DNA from: Xanthobacteraceae bacterium | Lineage (GTDB): Bacteria > Pseudomonadota > Alphaproteobacteria > Rhizobiales > Xanthobacteraceae | Assembly: GCA_019750915.1 (NCBI GenBank) | Contig: JAIENY010000022.1 | Span: 1-64,000, forward strand | DNA length: 64,000 nt | Direction: 5' to 3' | Shown here: in pieces, positions 10,502 to 19,452 of the stretch | Layout of the letters: every line of letters starts with the position of its first letter | Numbering within the stretch: position 1 is the first letter of the stretch | Made by a program: the position numbers and the translations under genes | The notes under the pieces: model-generated | Seen by the model: the letters and a program-made list of their open reading frames with translations, nothing else | Database searches by the model: none | What the model was told of the DNA's origin: nothing

Positions 10502-12124
10502 TTGGGGATGTTTTTTTTGGTGGCGGGCGGACTTCCACGGGGATTGAAGCTTTCTGTTGCGCGCAAGAACAGCGCGCGCGTCGGGATGGCCGCTGCGCTG
10601 CTGTTGTTTGCCGGCGCGGGCGCCGTGCATGACGCCACCGCCAGCAACGACACCCGCACGCTGTCGTTCCATCACACCCATTCCGGCGAAGACCTCACCG
10701 TCACCTTCAAGCGCAACGGCCGCTACGATGACGCCGCGCTGAACTCTCTCAATCATTTTCTTCGCGACTGGCGCACGCAGGATCAGACGGTGATGGACCG
10801 TCACCTGTTCGACATCCTTTGGGAAGTCTATCGCGACGTCGACGCCAAGCAGCCGATCAACATCATCTCGTCGTACCGCTCGCCCCGGACCAACGCCATG
10901 CTGCGCCGCCGCTCCGCGCATACCGGCGTGGCGCGCTTCAGCCAGCATATGCTCGGCCACGCGATGGACTTCTACATTCCCGGTGTGCCGCTTGAACAGA
11001 TTCGCTTCGCGGGGCTTCGCCTGCAGCGCGGTGGCGTGGGCTTCTATCCGACATCGGGATCGCCGTTCGTGCATCTTGATACCGGCAATGTGCGCCACTG
11101 GCCGCGCATGACACACGATCAGCTTGCGCGCGTGTTCCCGGACGGCAAGACGGTTCATCTGCCGTCAGACGGCGTGCCGCTGCGCGGATATCAACTCGCA
11201 CTGGCCGAGATTCGAAATCGCAAGGGTGACGATGCCACCAGTACGAAGCCCGGCTTCCTCACCGCCCTGTTAAAGGGCAAGCAAACCGACGATGATGACG
11301 AGAGCGGCGCAGCGCCGCCTGCCGCTGCGCAGACAGCCGACGCCGCAGCGTCTAACATCACCAGACCCGGCCTTATCGCCGCCGCGGCGAGCGCGGTGAA
11401 GGACAAAATCGCCGAGATCGTGCCGCTGCCGCGCGCCAAGCCGGTCCGTACCGAGAGCTATCAGGTCGCGTCCGCCGCTTCCCTGCCCGTGCCTGCGACC
11501 GCTCCGTTGCCTGCGGCAAATCGCCCTCAAAGCATGACGGACATCATCAATGCCCGTGCGTTCTGGGATGAGTCAGCCACAACGCCGAAGCCGGCGACAG
11601 CAGAACAGATCGCGGCCCTTCGTGCACGCAACACAGCCAACGCCGAGCCGCTGTCGACCGCGTCGCTGCCCAGCAAGGTCGCGAATGCGATGGCTTACGT
11701 GCCTCCAGGAGCGCTCGACCGCAGCAAGATCGTCACGGCAAGCGCTCCTCTGCCGCCCAATCATTTCGGTGAACTGGCGCGAGGCCCGGTGGGGACGAAT
11801 GTGAAGACCATCGTCAGCAAGGCGCTGCACGGCCAGCCCAGTTCTTTCACGACCATGGCGAAGGTCGTAGCGGCACGGCAGGTCAGCGTCATGTGGACGC
11901 GCGCGATGATCCTGGCACCGGACACCAACACCTCGCTGCAGGCCTCATATCTTGGTGATCAGGACATGACCGTGATGACCGAGCATTTCGCCAAGCCGAC
12001 GCGCGCGGTGACGATGACATTCTCGGACGATCCGCAAATGGGCGTGGCTTGCGACCATTTCTCCGGCTCGGCCATCGCAGGCGTATCAACGACGAGCTTC
12101 GTGAAGACCGCGTCACTGCGCTAG
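10502..12124 (+). CDS. DUF882 (YcbK-like/M15-type) family protein
   Basis: SYRSPRTNAMLRRRS...FSQHMLGHAMDFYIPGVPLEQIR is the DUF882 core; exact start uncertain. Confidence 0.88.
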   Translation: MGMFFLVAGGLPRGLKLSVARKNSARVGMAAALLLFAGAGAVHDATASNDTRTLSFHHTHSGEDLTVTFKRNGRYDDAALNSLNHFLRDWRTQDQTVMDRHLFDILWEVYRDVDAKQPINIISSYRSPRTNAMLRRRSAHTGVARFSQHMLGHAMDFYIPGVPLEQIRFAGLRLQRGGVGFYPTSGSPFVHLDTGNVRHWPRMTHDQLARVFPDGKTVHLPSDGVPLRGYQLALAEIRNRKGDDATSTKPGFLTALLKGKQTDDDDESGAAPPAAAQTADAAASNITRPGLIAAAASAVKDKIAEIVPLPRAKPVRTESYQVASAASLPVPATAPLPAANRPQSMTDIINARAFWDESATTPKPATAEQIAALRARNTANAEPLSTASLPSKVANAMAYVPPGALDRSKIVTASAPLPPNHFGELARGPVGTNVKTIVSKALHGQPSSFTTMAKVVAARQVSVMWTRAMILAPDTNTSLQASYLGDQDMTVMTEHFAKPTRAVTMTFSDDPQMGVACDHFSGSAIAGVSTTSFVKTASLR

Positions 12125-12151
12125 TTCAATCGGCTTCTACCGGATTCAAAC

Positions 12152-12180
12152 GGGCGGCACGATCCACGACCGTGCCGCCC
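12152..12180. terminator. Hairpin between convergent genes, possible bidirectional terminator
   Basis: GGGCGGCACG-atccacgac-CGTGCCGCCC. Confidence 0.6.
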
Positions 12181-12190
12181 GTTGCATAGC

Positions 12191-13510
12191 CTAATTTCGC
12201 AGACCGAGATCACGGCCTCGCGTCTCGGGAGAGCACAGCAACGCAACCGTCGAAATAACCGAGCAACCGATCAGCCAGAGCGCGATCAACCAGGGACTGC
12301 CCTGCGCGTAGGCCACCGCAGCCGTTGCGATCAGCGGCGAGGGACCACCGGCCACAATAGCGACGAGCTGCGCACCGATCGACATACCTGAGTAACGAAC
12401 CTGCGGTGGAAAGAACTCGGCGAAATACGCAGCTTGAGGTGCGTACATTGCGCTCCATCCGACCGCCAGCGCGATGATGATCGCAAGTGCGATCAGCGCT
12501 GGCTGCCCGGTCTGAATCAGCCAGAAGAACGGGAAGGCGAACAGGCCCGTGAAGATCGCGCCCGCCAAAAATACCGGCTTGCGGCCGATCCGATCGGTGA
12601 GGCTTGCAAAAAACGGAATGGTGAACACCGTCGCGATCGCCGCGATCACGACAGCACCCAGGATCGCGTTCTCGCTCACATGAATGTATTTCGTCGCGTA
12701 AGTCAGACTGAACACCGTGAAAATGAAGAACGAGCCGTTCTCGGCGAAACGGGCGCCGATCGTCAGCAGCACCATCTTCTTGTTGTTGCGGAAAACCTCG
12801 CCGATGGGAAATTTATTGATCTCTCCCTTTTCCTCAAGGTCGGTGAAAATCGGCGTCTCATCGATCGCCATTCTGATTAACATTCCAACCGCAACCAGGA
12901 CGATGCTGATCAAAAACGGGATGCGCCAGCCCCATTCATAGAACTGATCGGCCGTGAGCGATGTCAGCATTGCCATCACGCCGGTCGACAGCACCAACCC
13001 GACCGGAACCCCAAGCTGGGGCCAGGCGCTATTCCAGCCGCGGCGGTCGGCGGGCGAATGCTCTACAACCATAAGCACCGCGCCACCCCATTCGCCACCG
13101 AGTGCAAGTCCTTGTGCGACGCGCAACACCGTCAGCATCAATGGTGCGGCTACGCCGATCTGCGCGTAGGTCGGCAACAGTCCAATCAGGAAAGTCGAAA
13201 GCCCCATAATCGTGAGCGTGACGATCAGCACCGTTCGCCGACCAATCCTGTCGCCGAAATGACCGAAGATCATGCCGCCGAGCGGCCGCGCAATGAAGCC
13301 GACAGCGAACGAGCCGAACGCTGCCATCGTACCAATCAGGGGAGTGGCTTGTGGAAAGAACAGTTTGCCGAACACGAGCGCCGCGGCGGCGCCGTAGATA
13401 AAGAAATCATACCATTCGATGACGGTACCGATAAAACTCGACAGACGGGCCTTTCTCAGCATCGATCGGCGATCGACAGATTCGCCCACGCGCGCGTATT
13501 GCATGACCAT
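12191..13510 (-). CDS. MFS transporter, metabolite:H+ symporter (MHS/ShiA/ProP-like) type; candidate haloacid permease
   Basis: 439 aa, 12-TM; LSSFIGTVIEWYDFFIYGAAAALVFGKLFFP and GxxxDRIGRR motifs typical of the MHS family; directly downstream of dehI. Confidence 0.88.
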   Translation of the reverse strand: MVMQYARVGESVDRRSMLRKARLSSFIGTVIEWYDFFIYGAAAALVFGKLFFPQATPLIGTMAAFGSFAVGFIARPLGGMIFGHFGDRIGRRTVLIVTLTIMGLSTFLIGLLPTYAQIGVAAPLMLTVLRVAQGLALGGEWGGAVLMVVEHSPADRRGWNSAWPQLGVPVGLVLSTGVMAMLTSLTADQFYEWGWRIPFLISIVLVAVGMLIRMAIDETPIFTDLEEKGEINKFPIGEVFRNNKKMVLLTIGARFAENGSFFIFTVFSLTYATKYIHVSENAILGAVVIAAIATVFTIPFFASLTDRIGRKPVFLAGAIFTGLFAFPFFWLIQTGQPALIALAIIIALAVGWSAMYAPQAAYFAEFFPPQVRYSGMSIGAQLVAIVAGGPSPLIATAAVAYAQGSPWLIALWLIGCSVISTVALLCSPETRGRDLGLRN

Positions 13511-13583
13511 TGCACCCTCCCTGTGTTTCCTCAGAAGAAGAGCGGCGCCGGCTGTTTTGTTTTTTTCCGGCGCCGGCAGTCAT

Positions 13584-14495
13584 TTATTTCGTGTATTTGT
13601 TCTCCGTCGCGTCCTCGGCGTTGGTGAACGCCTGCTTCAACCGGATAATCGCGATGGTGATATCGGCGATGAAGCGGTTGTACATGAAGAGAATACCGGT
13701 CAGACCGGCGACCTGCTCCGCCGACAGTTTGTCGGTGAGGTCGCGCCATGCGACACCGGCCACGTTGTCAAAGCCCTTAATGTGCTCACGCGCGATCTTG
13801 CGGATACGGCGCGCCGTCTCATCATATTCGGCTGACAGCACGACGGGTTGGAGCGAATCCTTCAGGGCGAGTTCCAAATAATCGGGCCAACGTCCCAGCA
13901 CGCGGTAGTCGCTGGCCGGTCCATGATGCAATGATGCATCGCGCACATCGCGAAGGATGGTCTGGGTTCGATCGTCGGCCTGGTCCGGATCGAGCAGATG
14001 GAATTTCTTGACGCCTTTAGGTAGACCGTAAGGGATCCGCTCTGCATCGCGGCCAGAGAGCTTCGCGCTGTTGCGCCCGCCCGCGTTGCGTTCATGCCAT
14101 GCCTCGTTGAAAGCGGTAATCAGGATCAGGTATTTCGGGTTACCGTAATTCAGCAGATCAAGTGCGGTCTTCAGCTCCTCGATCTCCGCGTCCTTCCAGC
14201 CCATCGCCTTCAGCTTGGGGGTCGGGTTCGGCATCACCGGCCCCGGAACGATCGAGTTCAACCGGACGAGATCAGCGCCGTCTTCCGCGTAGCGTGTTGA
14301 GATGTTTGGTTTGAGCGCCGCCCACGTCTCCGGAATAAAATGCGGAAACTGCGACATTACGCGGATACCAAATGCCACCCATGGCACGCGCAAGGTGTTG
14401 TGGATGTCTTCATAGACCTCGGCCAATTTGCCGGATGCCTGATGGTGATCCACCTGCGGAAACTTCGCTAATATAGGCCTATCAAGCATAACCAA
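13584..14495 (-). CDS. dehI: DehI-family (group I) 2-haloacid dehalogenase
   Basis: 303 aa; two-repeat DehI architecture with VPWVAFGIRVMS, LNYGNPKYLILITAFNE and PASDYRVLGRWPDYL; candidate active-site residues W39, F42, N119, S195, D196 match DehI/DehE spacing (recalled W34, F37, N114, S188, D189). Confidence 0.87.
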   Translation of the reverse strand: MVMLDRPILAKFPQVDHHQASGKLAEVYEDIHNTLRVPWVAFGIRVMSQFPHFIPETWAALKPNISTRYAEDGADLVRLNSIVPGPVMPNPTPKLKAMGWKDAEIEELKTALDLLNYGNPKYLILITAFNEAWHERNAGGRNSAKLSGRDAERIPYGLPKGVKKFHLLDPDQADDRTQTILRDVRDASLHHGPASDYRVLGRWPDYLELALKDSLQPVVLSAEYDETARRIRKIAREHIKGFDNVAGVAWRDLTDKLSAEQVAGLTGILFMYNRFIADITIAIIRLKQAFTNAEDATENKYTK

Positions 14496-14520
14496 GTCCT
14501 CCCGTTATTTTTTTGATACG

Positions 14521-14544
14521 ATACGATACAGTTTCGTATCGTAT
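14521..14544. promoter_or_regulatory. Perfect inverted repeat in dehI/tetR divergent promoter; probable TetR operator
   Basis: ATACGATAC-agtttc-GTATCGTAT, 9-bp arms; an extra GATAC half-unit precedes it. Confidence 0.8.
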
Positions 14545-14612
14545 TGCAGCCTGCTGCAACTTTCAATATATTTCAGTGAAGATTCTTCAGGTGTCGTGAA
14601 TTAGACAATGCC

Positions 14613-15242
14613 ATGCGCGCACAAACAGGTTTTTCAACGAGATCCCGCACTGCAAGAACCGAAACCAAAGGTTCGGGCTCCGGACGTCCACGCGATCCGA
14701 AAGTCCACAATGACATTTTGAAAGCAGCAAGCGCGATCCTGCTCGAGGAAGGGTTTCGTTCGCTCACGATGGAGCGGCTGGCGGCCCGTGCCGGAGTTGG
14801 AAAGACTACCGTCTACCGGCGATGGTCTTCGCTGTCCGAGCTCGTGGTCGATCTGCTCGACGAAGCCAACAACGCGTGGCCGATGCCGCAAAAGGAATGC
14901 GACAGCATTGAAGAGGATTTGCGCACGCTCTATCGCAACTGGATTTCCGGCATGAACGGGCCGGGAAAGATCATTCCCATGCTGATTGCGGAAAGCGTGC
15001 AGAATGAAGAGCTGGCGTCTCTGCTCCACAAGCGATTCTTTTTGCCCAGACGCCATCTGGCGATAGCCCGGATCGAACGAGCCAAGCAACGCATGGAAGT
15101 TCCGGCAACGATCGACTCGCGTACGGTCATCGACCTACTGATGGGACGGATGTGGTATCGCCACCTGATCACGGGCGCTAAGGTCCGGCTTGAAGACGAG
15201 GACAAGGTCGTCTCGGTTCTTCTCGGTGGAATAAAGATGTAG
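14613..15242 (+). CDS. TetR/AcrR family transcriptional regulator
   Basis: N-terminal HTH ILKAASAILLEEGFRSLTMERLAARAGVGKTTVYRRWSS. Confidence 0.93.
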   Translation: MRAQTGFSTRSRTARTETKGSGSGRPRDPKVHNDILKAASAILLEEGFRSLTMERLAARAGVGKTTVYRRWSSLSELVVDLLDEANNAWPMPQKECDSIEEDLRTLYRNWISGMNGPGKIIPMLIAESVQNEELASLLHKRFFLPRRHLAIARIERAKQRMEVPATIDSRTVIDLLMGRMWYRHLITGAKVRLEDEDKVVSVLLGGIKM

Positions 15243-15261
15243 TGCGGGCGACGCACTAACC

Positions 15262-15711
15262 TCAAACCTTCGGTTTCGTCAAATCCTGCAGCCGTTTTAA
15301 CTCCTCGGACGGGAGTGCGGCGTTCCACTCGGCTTCCTTGCCATGCTCCGGTAGCACGCGACCGAATTCGATCATCTGGCTTGGCGGCAATTCGGAAATG
15401 TAAACCCAGGTCTGGTTGTCCTGAAAACCTGATGCCGCAGCGACTGACTGACGCAACTCCGTCATCAGCTGCGCCTTGATCTCCGGCGGTCGCCCCGAGC
15501 GGATGTGGCCATGAACGTAAATCTGCTCACCGGAAAACGGCTGGCCGCCGAGAAACCAGTTCCCCGGACGCATCTCGTTGATCAGTACCTGCGCAAAAAA
15601 CGCGGGCGCACCTGTGGCCTCGGCGTGCGAACGGGTTACAGCGGCGGCGACATCGGCTTTCTGGACCGGTGTCAGGCGGCCCTCACTGACGGTCACAATA
15701 TAAGTCGGCAT
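15262..15711 (-). CDS. Tautomerase superfamily protein, cis-3-chloroacrylic acid dehalogenase (cis-CaaD)/Cg10062-like
   Basis: After Met removal: Pro1, His28, Arg70, Arg73, Tyr103, Glu114, the full cis-CaaD catalytic set at identical numbering; also VSEGRLTP, FLGG, IYVHGHIRSGR, MIEFGRVLP. Confidence 0.88.
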   Translation of the reverse strand: MPTYIVTVSEGRLTPVQKADVAAAVTRSHAEATGAPAFFAQVLINEMRPGNWFLGGQPFSGEQIYVHGHIRSGRPPEIKAQLMTELRQSVAAASGFQDNQTWVYISELPPSQMIEFGRVLPEHGKEAEWNAALPSEELKRLQDLTKPKV

Positions 15712-15827
15712 CGATCTCTCCCGCTGCGCGACGATGCCGGATCTTCATCGGGGCCTCAGCGATGAGGGCGGCATCCTCAGTACCTGCCGTCAGGTTGCTC
15801 GGACGGCGTTTCACAGCAACACGTCGA

Positions 15828-16322
15828 TTATTGTTTCTGAATGGAAACACTCATGCCGCTGAGGTCGAAATCGAACGCGACGCCGAGCTGTTTTCCTTCC
15901 AGTGTCAGCACCACGCCCTTGGCGTTGCGCATCTGGATTGCGCGGCCACCGGCACCGACCGCTATACCGGCGCCGAGCGCAGTATAAATGCCCTCGATGT
16001 CTGTGGGGTGATGCATATTTCGCGCGGTGCCGACCAGATCGGTCGATGATCCGCCAAACGTCAGGCCCCCGCTGATGCCGCCGATGCGGAAGGGATAGAT
16101 TTGGTCACGAAAAACCAGGATTCCGGATCCGGCTTGCGCGCCGATGAACCATCCCGCCTTGAAGAACTTGAAACGAACGGTGCCGGTGTCGGCATGAGCC
16201 GGAAACATCCCCGCAAGGGAAAATGCAGCTGCGAGAGCGAAAAGCCGGGTTCTTGTGAAAACGCGAGTCCGCTGGCGAGTGAGCATCTTGATCGCATTCA
16301 TTGTCACAGCCTTCATCTCCAA
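15828..16322 (-). CDS. Conserved secreted protein of unknown function
   Basis: Signal peptide (...FALAAAFSLAGMFPAHA) then Gly-rich FKAGWFIGAQAGSGILVFRDQIYPFRIGGISGGLTFGG; start codon uncertain. Confidence 0.75.
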   Translation of the reverse strand: MEMKAVTMNAIKMLTRQRTRVFTRTRLFALAAAFSLAGMFPAHADTGTVRFKFFKAGWFIGAQAGSGILVFRDQIYPFRIGGISGGLTFGGSSTDLVGTARNMHHPTDIEGIYTALGAGIAVGAGGRAIQMRNAKGVVLTLEGKQLGVAFDFDLSGMSVSIQKQ

Positions 16323-16584
16323 TCGCCCGGAAAGCCCGGCATTACAGATTGATTGTACACTGAGCAGGATAAATCAGCACTACCTGTTGAGCGGCACTCC
16401 ATCGCCCGCGGACTTCGTATGACGCCTTGGCCGGTCAATGACAAATTGAAGCAATCTTGTCCGGCCGCCACGCGCGCGGCCAACCGGACCCTGTGTCACA
16501 AGCGCGGCGAATGGAAACCGGCGTTTGCGGGAATACGTTCCGGCGAACTCATCCGGCCTTGCAGGCCGGACGGGCTGACCTTGA

Positions 16585-16857
16585 TCAGAGAATCATGCCC
16601 AGTGCCTGCATATAGGTTTCCAGAATTGTTTCCTGCTCCTGGCGCTCGTCGGCGTCCTGCTTGCGCAGACGTATGATGGCGCGCAACGCCTTGACGTCGA
16701 AGCCGTTGCCCTTCGCCTCGGCGTAGACGTCACGGATGTCGTCGGAAATCGTCTTCTTTTCTTCCTCAAGACGTTCCACGCGCTCGACGATTGCCTTGAG
16801 CTGGTCCTTGGCGAAACGGTGCGCGGCGTCTTCTTTCACGGCGGCTGCGGTGGCCAT
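16585..16857 (-). CDS. gapR: DUF2312 / GapR-type nucleoid-associated protein
   Basis: [54 protein letters not shown], hallmark of DUF2312/GapR. Confidence 0.93.
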   Translation of the reverse strand: MATAAAVKEDAAHRFAKDQLKAIVERVERLEEEKKTISDDIRDVYAEAKGNGFDVKALRAIIRLRKQDADERQEQETILETYMQALGMIL

Positions 16858-17051
16858 CGTCTGAACTCCTGAAACTGTAATGAGGTGGCGCTGGCCTGCG
16901 GGGGTCGCGTCTTTGAGTTTTCACACTCATGCGTGCGGCCTGTCCCGTCAAGGACGACGCCACTCTCGTCCACAATGCCCACAACGTGGAAAAAAGCCGC
17001 TGATATCTTGCTGAATTTTCTTGCCTTGCGCGAAGCGCGCATGGCGGGCGA

Positions 17052-17369
17052 TCAATGCCCGGCGGCGGCCTTTTTCATGGCCGCGATCTGTTCGGGGCTC
17101 GCCTCGCGCTGGTATTTCTCTTTCCATCTCTCATAAGGCATGCCGTACACGGCTTCCCGCCCCTGATCCTTGGTCATCGGAACACCCCGCTCGTCGGCGG
17201 CATCCTTCATCCAGTTCGACAGACAATTGCGGCAAAAGCCCGCCAGATTCATCATGTCGATGTTTTGAACGTCGGTGCGGTTCTGCAGGTGGGCGACCAG
17301 CCGGCGGAAAACCGCGGCTTCGAGCTCGGTCTGTGTGGTCTTGTTCATCGCCGTCTTGTCGCTCGCCAT
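17052..17369 (-). CDS. DUF1244 domain-containing protein
   Basis: VFRRLVAHLQNRTDVQNIDMMNLAGFCRNCLSNWM...YGMPYERWKEKYQ. Confidence 0.88.
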   Translation of the reverse strand: MASDKTAMNKTTQTELEAAVFRRLVAHLQNRTDVQNIDMMNLAGFCRNCLSNWMKDAADERGVPMTKDQGREAVYGMPYERWKEKYQREASPEQIAAMKKAAAGH

Positions 17370-17522
17370 GACAACCTCCGATTCAACCGGCGCGCGGCGG
17401 TCGTTGCCCGCTGGGCGCTCCTCTTTTATACAGCCTGAGCAGAGATAGCGTGGAACGCGGATTTTGCCAGTCCCTCATTCCGTCCGGACCGAGGTTGGAA
17501 ACCGGTAAGCAATTGAGTTAAC

Positions 17523-18104
17523 TTGCAGATCATGAAGATAGCGCATCCCGAACAGGCTATTCGAAGGCACTTCGTTCCGATCCTGCTCGGAGCCGTGATT
17601 GCCATTTCCGCTCTTTGCACTTCGTCCGGTGCTGCTTTTGCCGATTTCCGGCTCTGCAACAATACCCCGAGCCGCGTCGGTATCGCACTTGGCTACAAGG
17701 ACAGCGAAGGCTGGGTCACCGAGGGTTGGTGGAACATCAACGCCCGCGCCTGCGAGACGCTGCTGAAAGGCACGCTGGTGGCGCGTTACTATTACATCTA
17801 CGGGCTCGATTACGACCGCGGCGGCGAATGGTCTGGCAAAGCCTTCATGTGTTCGAAGGACAAGGAATTCACGATCAAGGGCACCAATGACTGTCTGGCT
17901 CGCGGATTCGACCGGACCGGGTACTTCGAAGTCGACACCGGCGAACAAAGCTCATGGACGGTGCAACTGAGCGAGTCGGCCGAAACGAGCGTGCCGCGCG
18001 CGCCGAACCTGCCCGGCCTGCCGAATGCTCAAGGTTCACAGACCGGCACAACCCTTCCGCCTGCTTCGCTGCCGCCCGCCTCATCGCCTGCTCCGCAGCA
18101 ATAA
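17523..18104 (+). CDS. DUF1036 domain-containing secreted protein
   Basis: FRLCNNTPSRVGIALGYKDSEGWVTEGWWNI...YYYIYGLDYDRGGEWSGKAFMCSKDKEFTI; Pro-rich tail. Confidence 0.9.
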   Translation: MQIMKIAHPEQAIRRHFVPILLGAVIAISALCTSSGAAFADFRLCNNTPSRVGIALGYKDSEGWVTEGWWNINARACETLLKGTLVARYYYIYGLDYDRGGEWSGKAFMCSKDKEFTIKGTNDCLARGFDRTGYFEVDTGEQSSWTVQLSESAETSVPRAPNLPGLPNAQGSQTGTTLPPASLPPASSPAPQQ

Positions 18105-18336
18105 GGCGAGCCGCAGCAAGCCGGATTATGCGGAAACCGACATCTTCGCGATGTCGCCCGCGTTCGGAAGCGTTTCCACCTTCCAGCAAGCGTCGTGCCC
18201 CCCGGAAAATATGATTCTGAAACGATGCGGCGCCGCAGCATCGAGGCTGGCACCGGACAATGCGCTGATTTGTCTGCGGCGGAAGAGAACGTGTCCCCCC
18301 GCACACCGCACCGTGCGGGCCGTCAGGAAGCAGGCA

Positions 18337-18966
18337 CTAAATGTCCCGGCCCTCGACCTTTTCCGTAAGGGTCTTCACAAGATCGGGCACCTTGTCGAGA
18401 TGAGGATTGATCTCGAGTGCGCGGCGGAACGCCGCCAGCGCGTGCTTGTCGTCTCCGGTTTCCTGCAGAATGATTCCCAGCCCCGCAAGCGCCCCGAAGT
18501 GACGTGGCTCGCGCCGCAGCACCTCCTGGATATCATCCAGCGAGTGGGTGTAGTCGTTCTCGAGGTAGAACAGTGTCGCGCGCTTGTTCCAGGCTTCCAC
18601 GTAATCGGGCCGGATCTTGATGATCGCATCGAGCAGCTTTTGCGCAATCTCAAGTTTCTTGGCCTCCAGCGCCACTTGCGCACGCGCCATCAAAAGTGCG
18701 GCGGTGTCGCTCGGCGTCTTCATCCAGATCGCCCAAATCCGCGCCTCGACCGCCCGGGCACTATCCTCATCGGGCGCGGCCTTCAGCGCGCTGAACAGAA
18801 AGTCGAGATTCTTGGTGCGGGCGGAATCAACACGCGGCAGCTTCGAGGGCGCCTGAGGGATCGATGGCTTCTCCCTCGGTTGCGCAAGGCAGGGAGACAG
18901 CGCGAGCATCGCAGCGATGGCAATGCCGCCGTTCAACTTCAGAACAGGGGACAGACGGAAACTCAT
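18337..18966 (-). CDS. Tetratricopeptide repeat protein, exported
   Basis: 209 aa, signal peptide and TPR-like repeats (A..LLDAIIKIRPDYVEAWNKRATLFYLENDY...). Confidence 0.85.
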   Translation of the reverse strand: MSFRLSPVLKLNGGIAIAAMLALSPCLAQPREKPSIPQAPSKLPRVDSARTKNLDFLFSALKAAPDEDSARAVEARIWAIWMKTPSDTAALLMARAQVALEAKKLEIAQKLLDAIIKIRPDYVEAWNKRATLFYLENDYTHSLDDIQEVLRREPRHFGALAGLGIILQETGDDKHALAAFRRALEINPHLDKVPDLVKTLTEKVEGRDI

Positions 18967-19095
18967 TCCCCCAGTCTAGACACGGAAAACGCCGCCTGCA
19001 AAGCCAGACGGCGTCAAACGGACGTGATGGTGAGGACGTGGTGACCGCCGACAACAGCGTCTGGCAACCACCAGCCGCTAGCGATCCAGCAAAGA

Positions 19096-19221
19096 TCAGC
19101 CCTGACGCGCCTTGAAGCGGCGCTGGACCTTGTTGATCACGTAGACGCGGCCCTTGCGGCGGACCAGACGGTTGGCGCGATGACGGCCGCGGAGGGATTT
19201 CAGCGAGTTACGGACCTTCAT
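19096..19221 (-). CDS. rpmJ: 50S ribosomal protein L36
   Basis: Translated by hand: [41 protein letters not shown]; zinc-free (Cys-minus) L36. Not in the ORF track. Confidence 0.97.
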   Translation of the reverse strand: MKVRNSLKSLRGRHRANRLVRRKGRVYVINKVQRRFKARQG

Positions 19222-19452
19222 GGGACAATGCTCTTCCAAAAGGCCGTGTACGACAGCCTAAATTGCTTCAGTTCGAGATTGGGTAATCCGCGCAGCAGAG
19301 CCGTCAACGGATGCGGGTTTCTAAGCAGGGCGGGACGGAATGTCAATGCAATCAAGGCCTTTTCCGGAGATTTCAGCCCGCTGAAACCACCTCTTTTGCT
19401 TGGGCCACGGTCCTTTTCACTCTGAAATCATTACACAAATCCGCAAGTCTGG

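Noticed and set aside
16552-16570. TCCGGCCT-tgc-AGGCCGGA hairpin just past the gapR stop codon
   Set aside because: Lacks a T-tract in either direction; too weak to call a terminator
18025-19044. 339-aa plus-strand ORF overlapping the TPR gene
   Set aside because: No family resemblance; minus-strand frame has a signal peptide and TPR pattern
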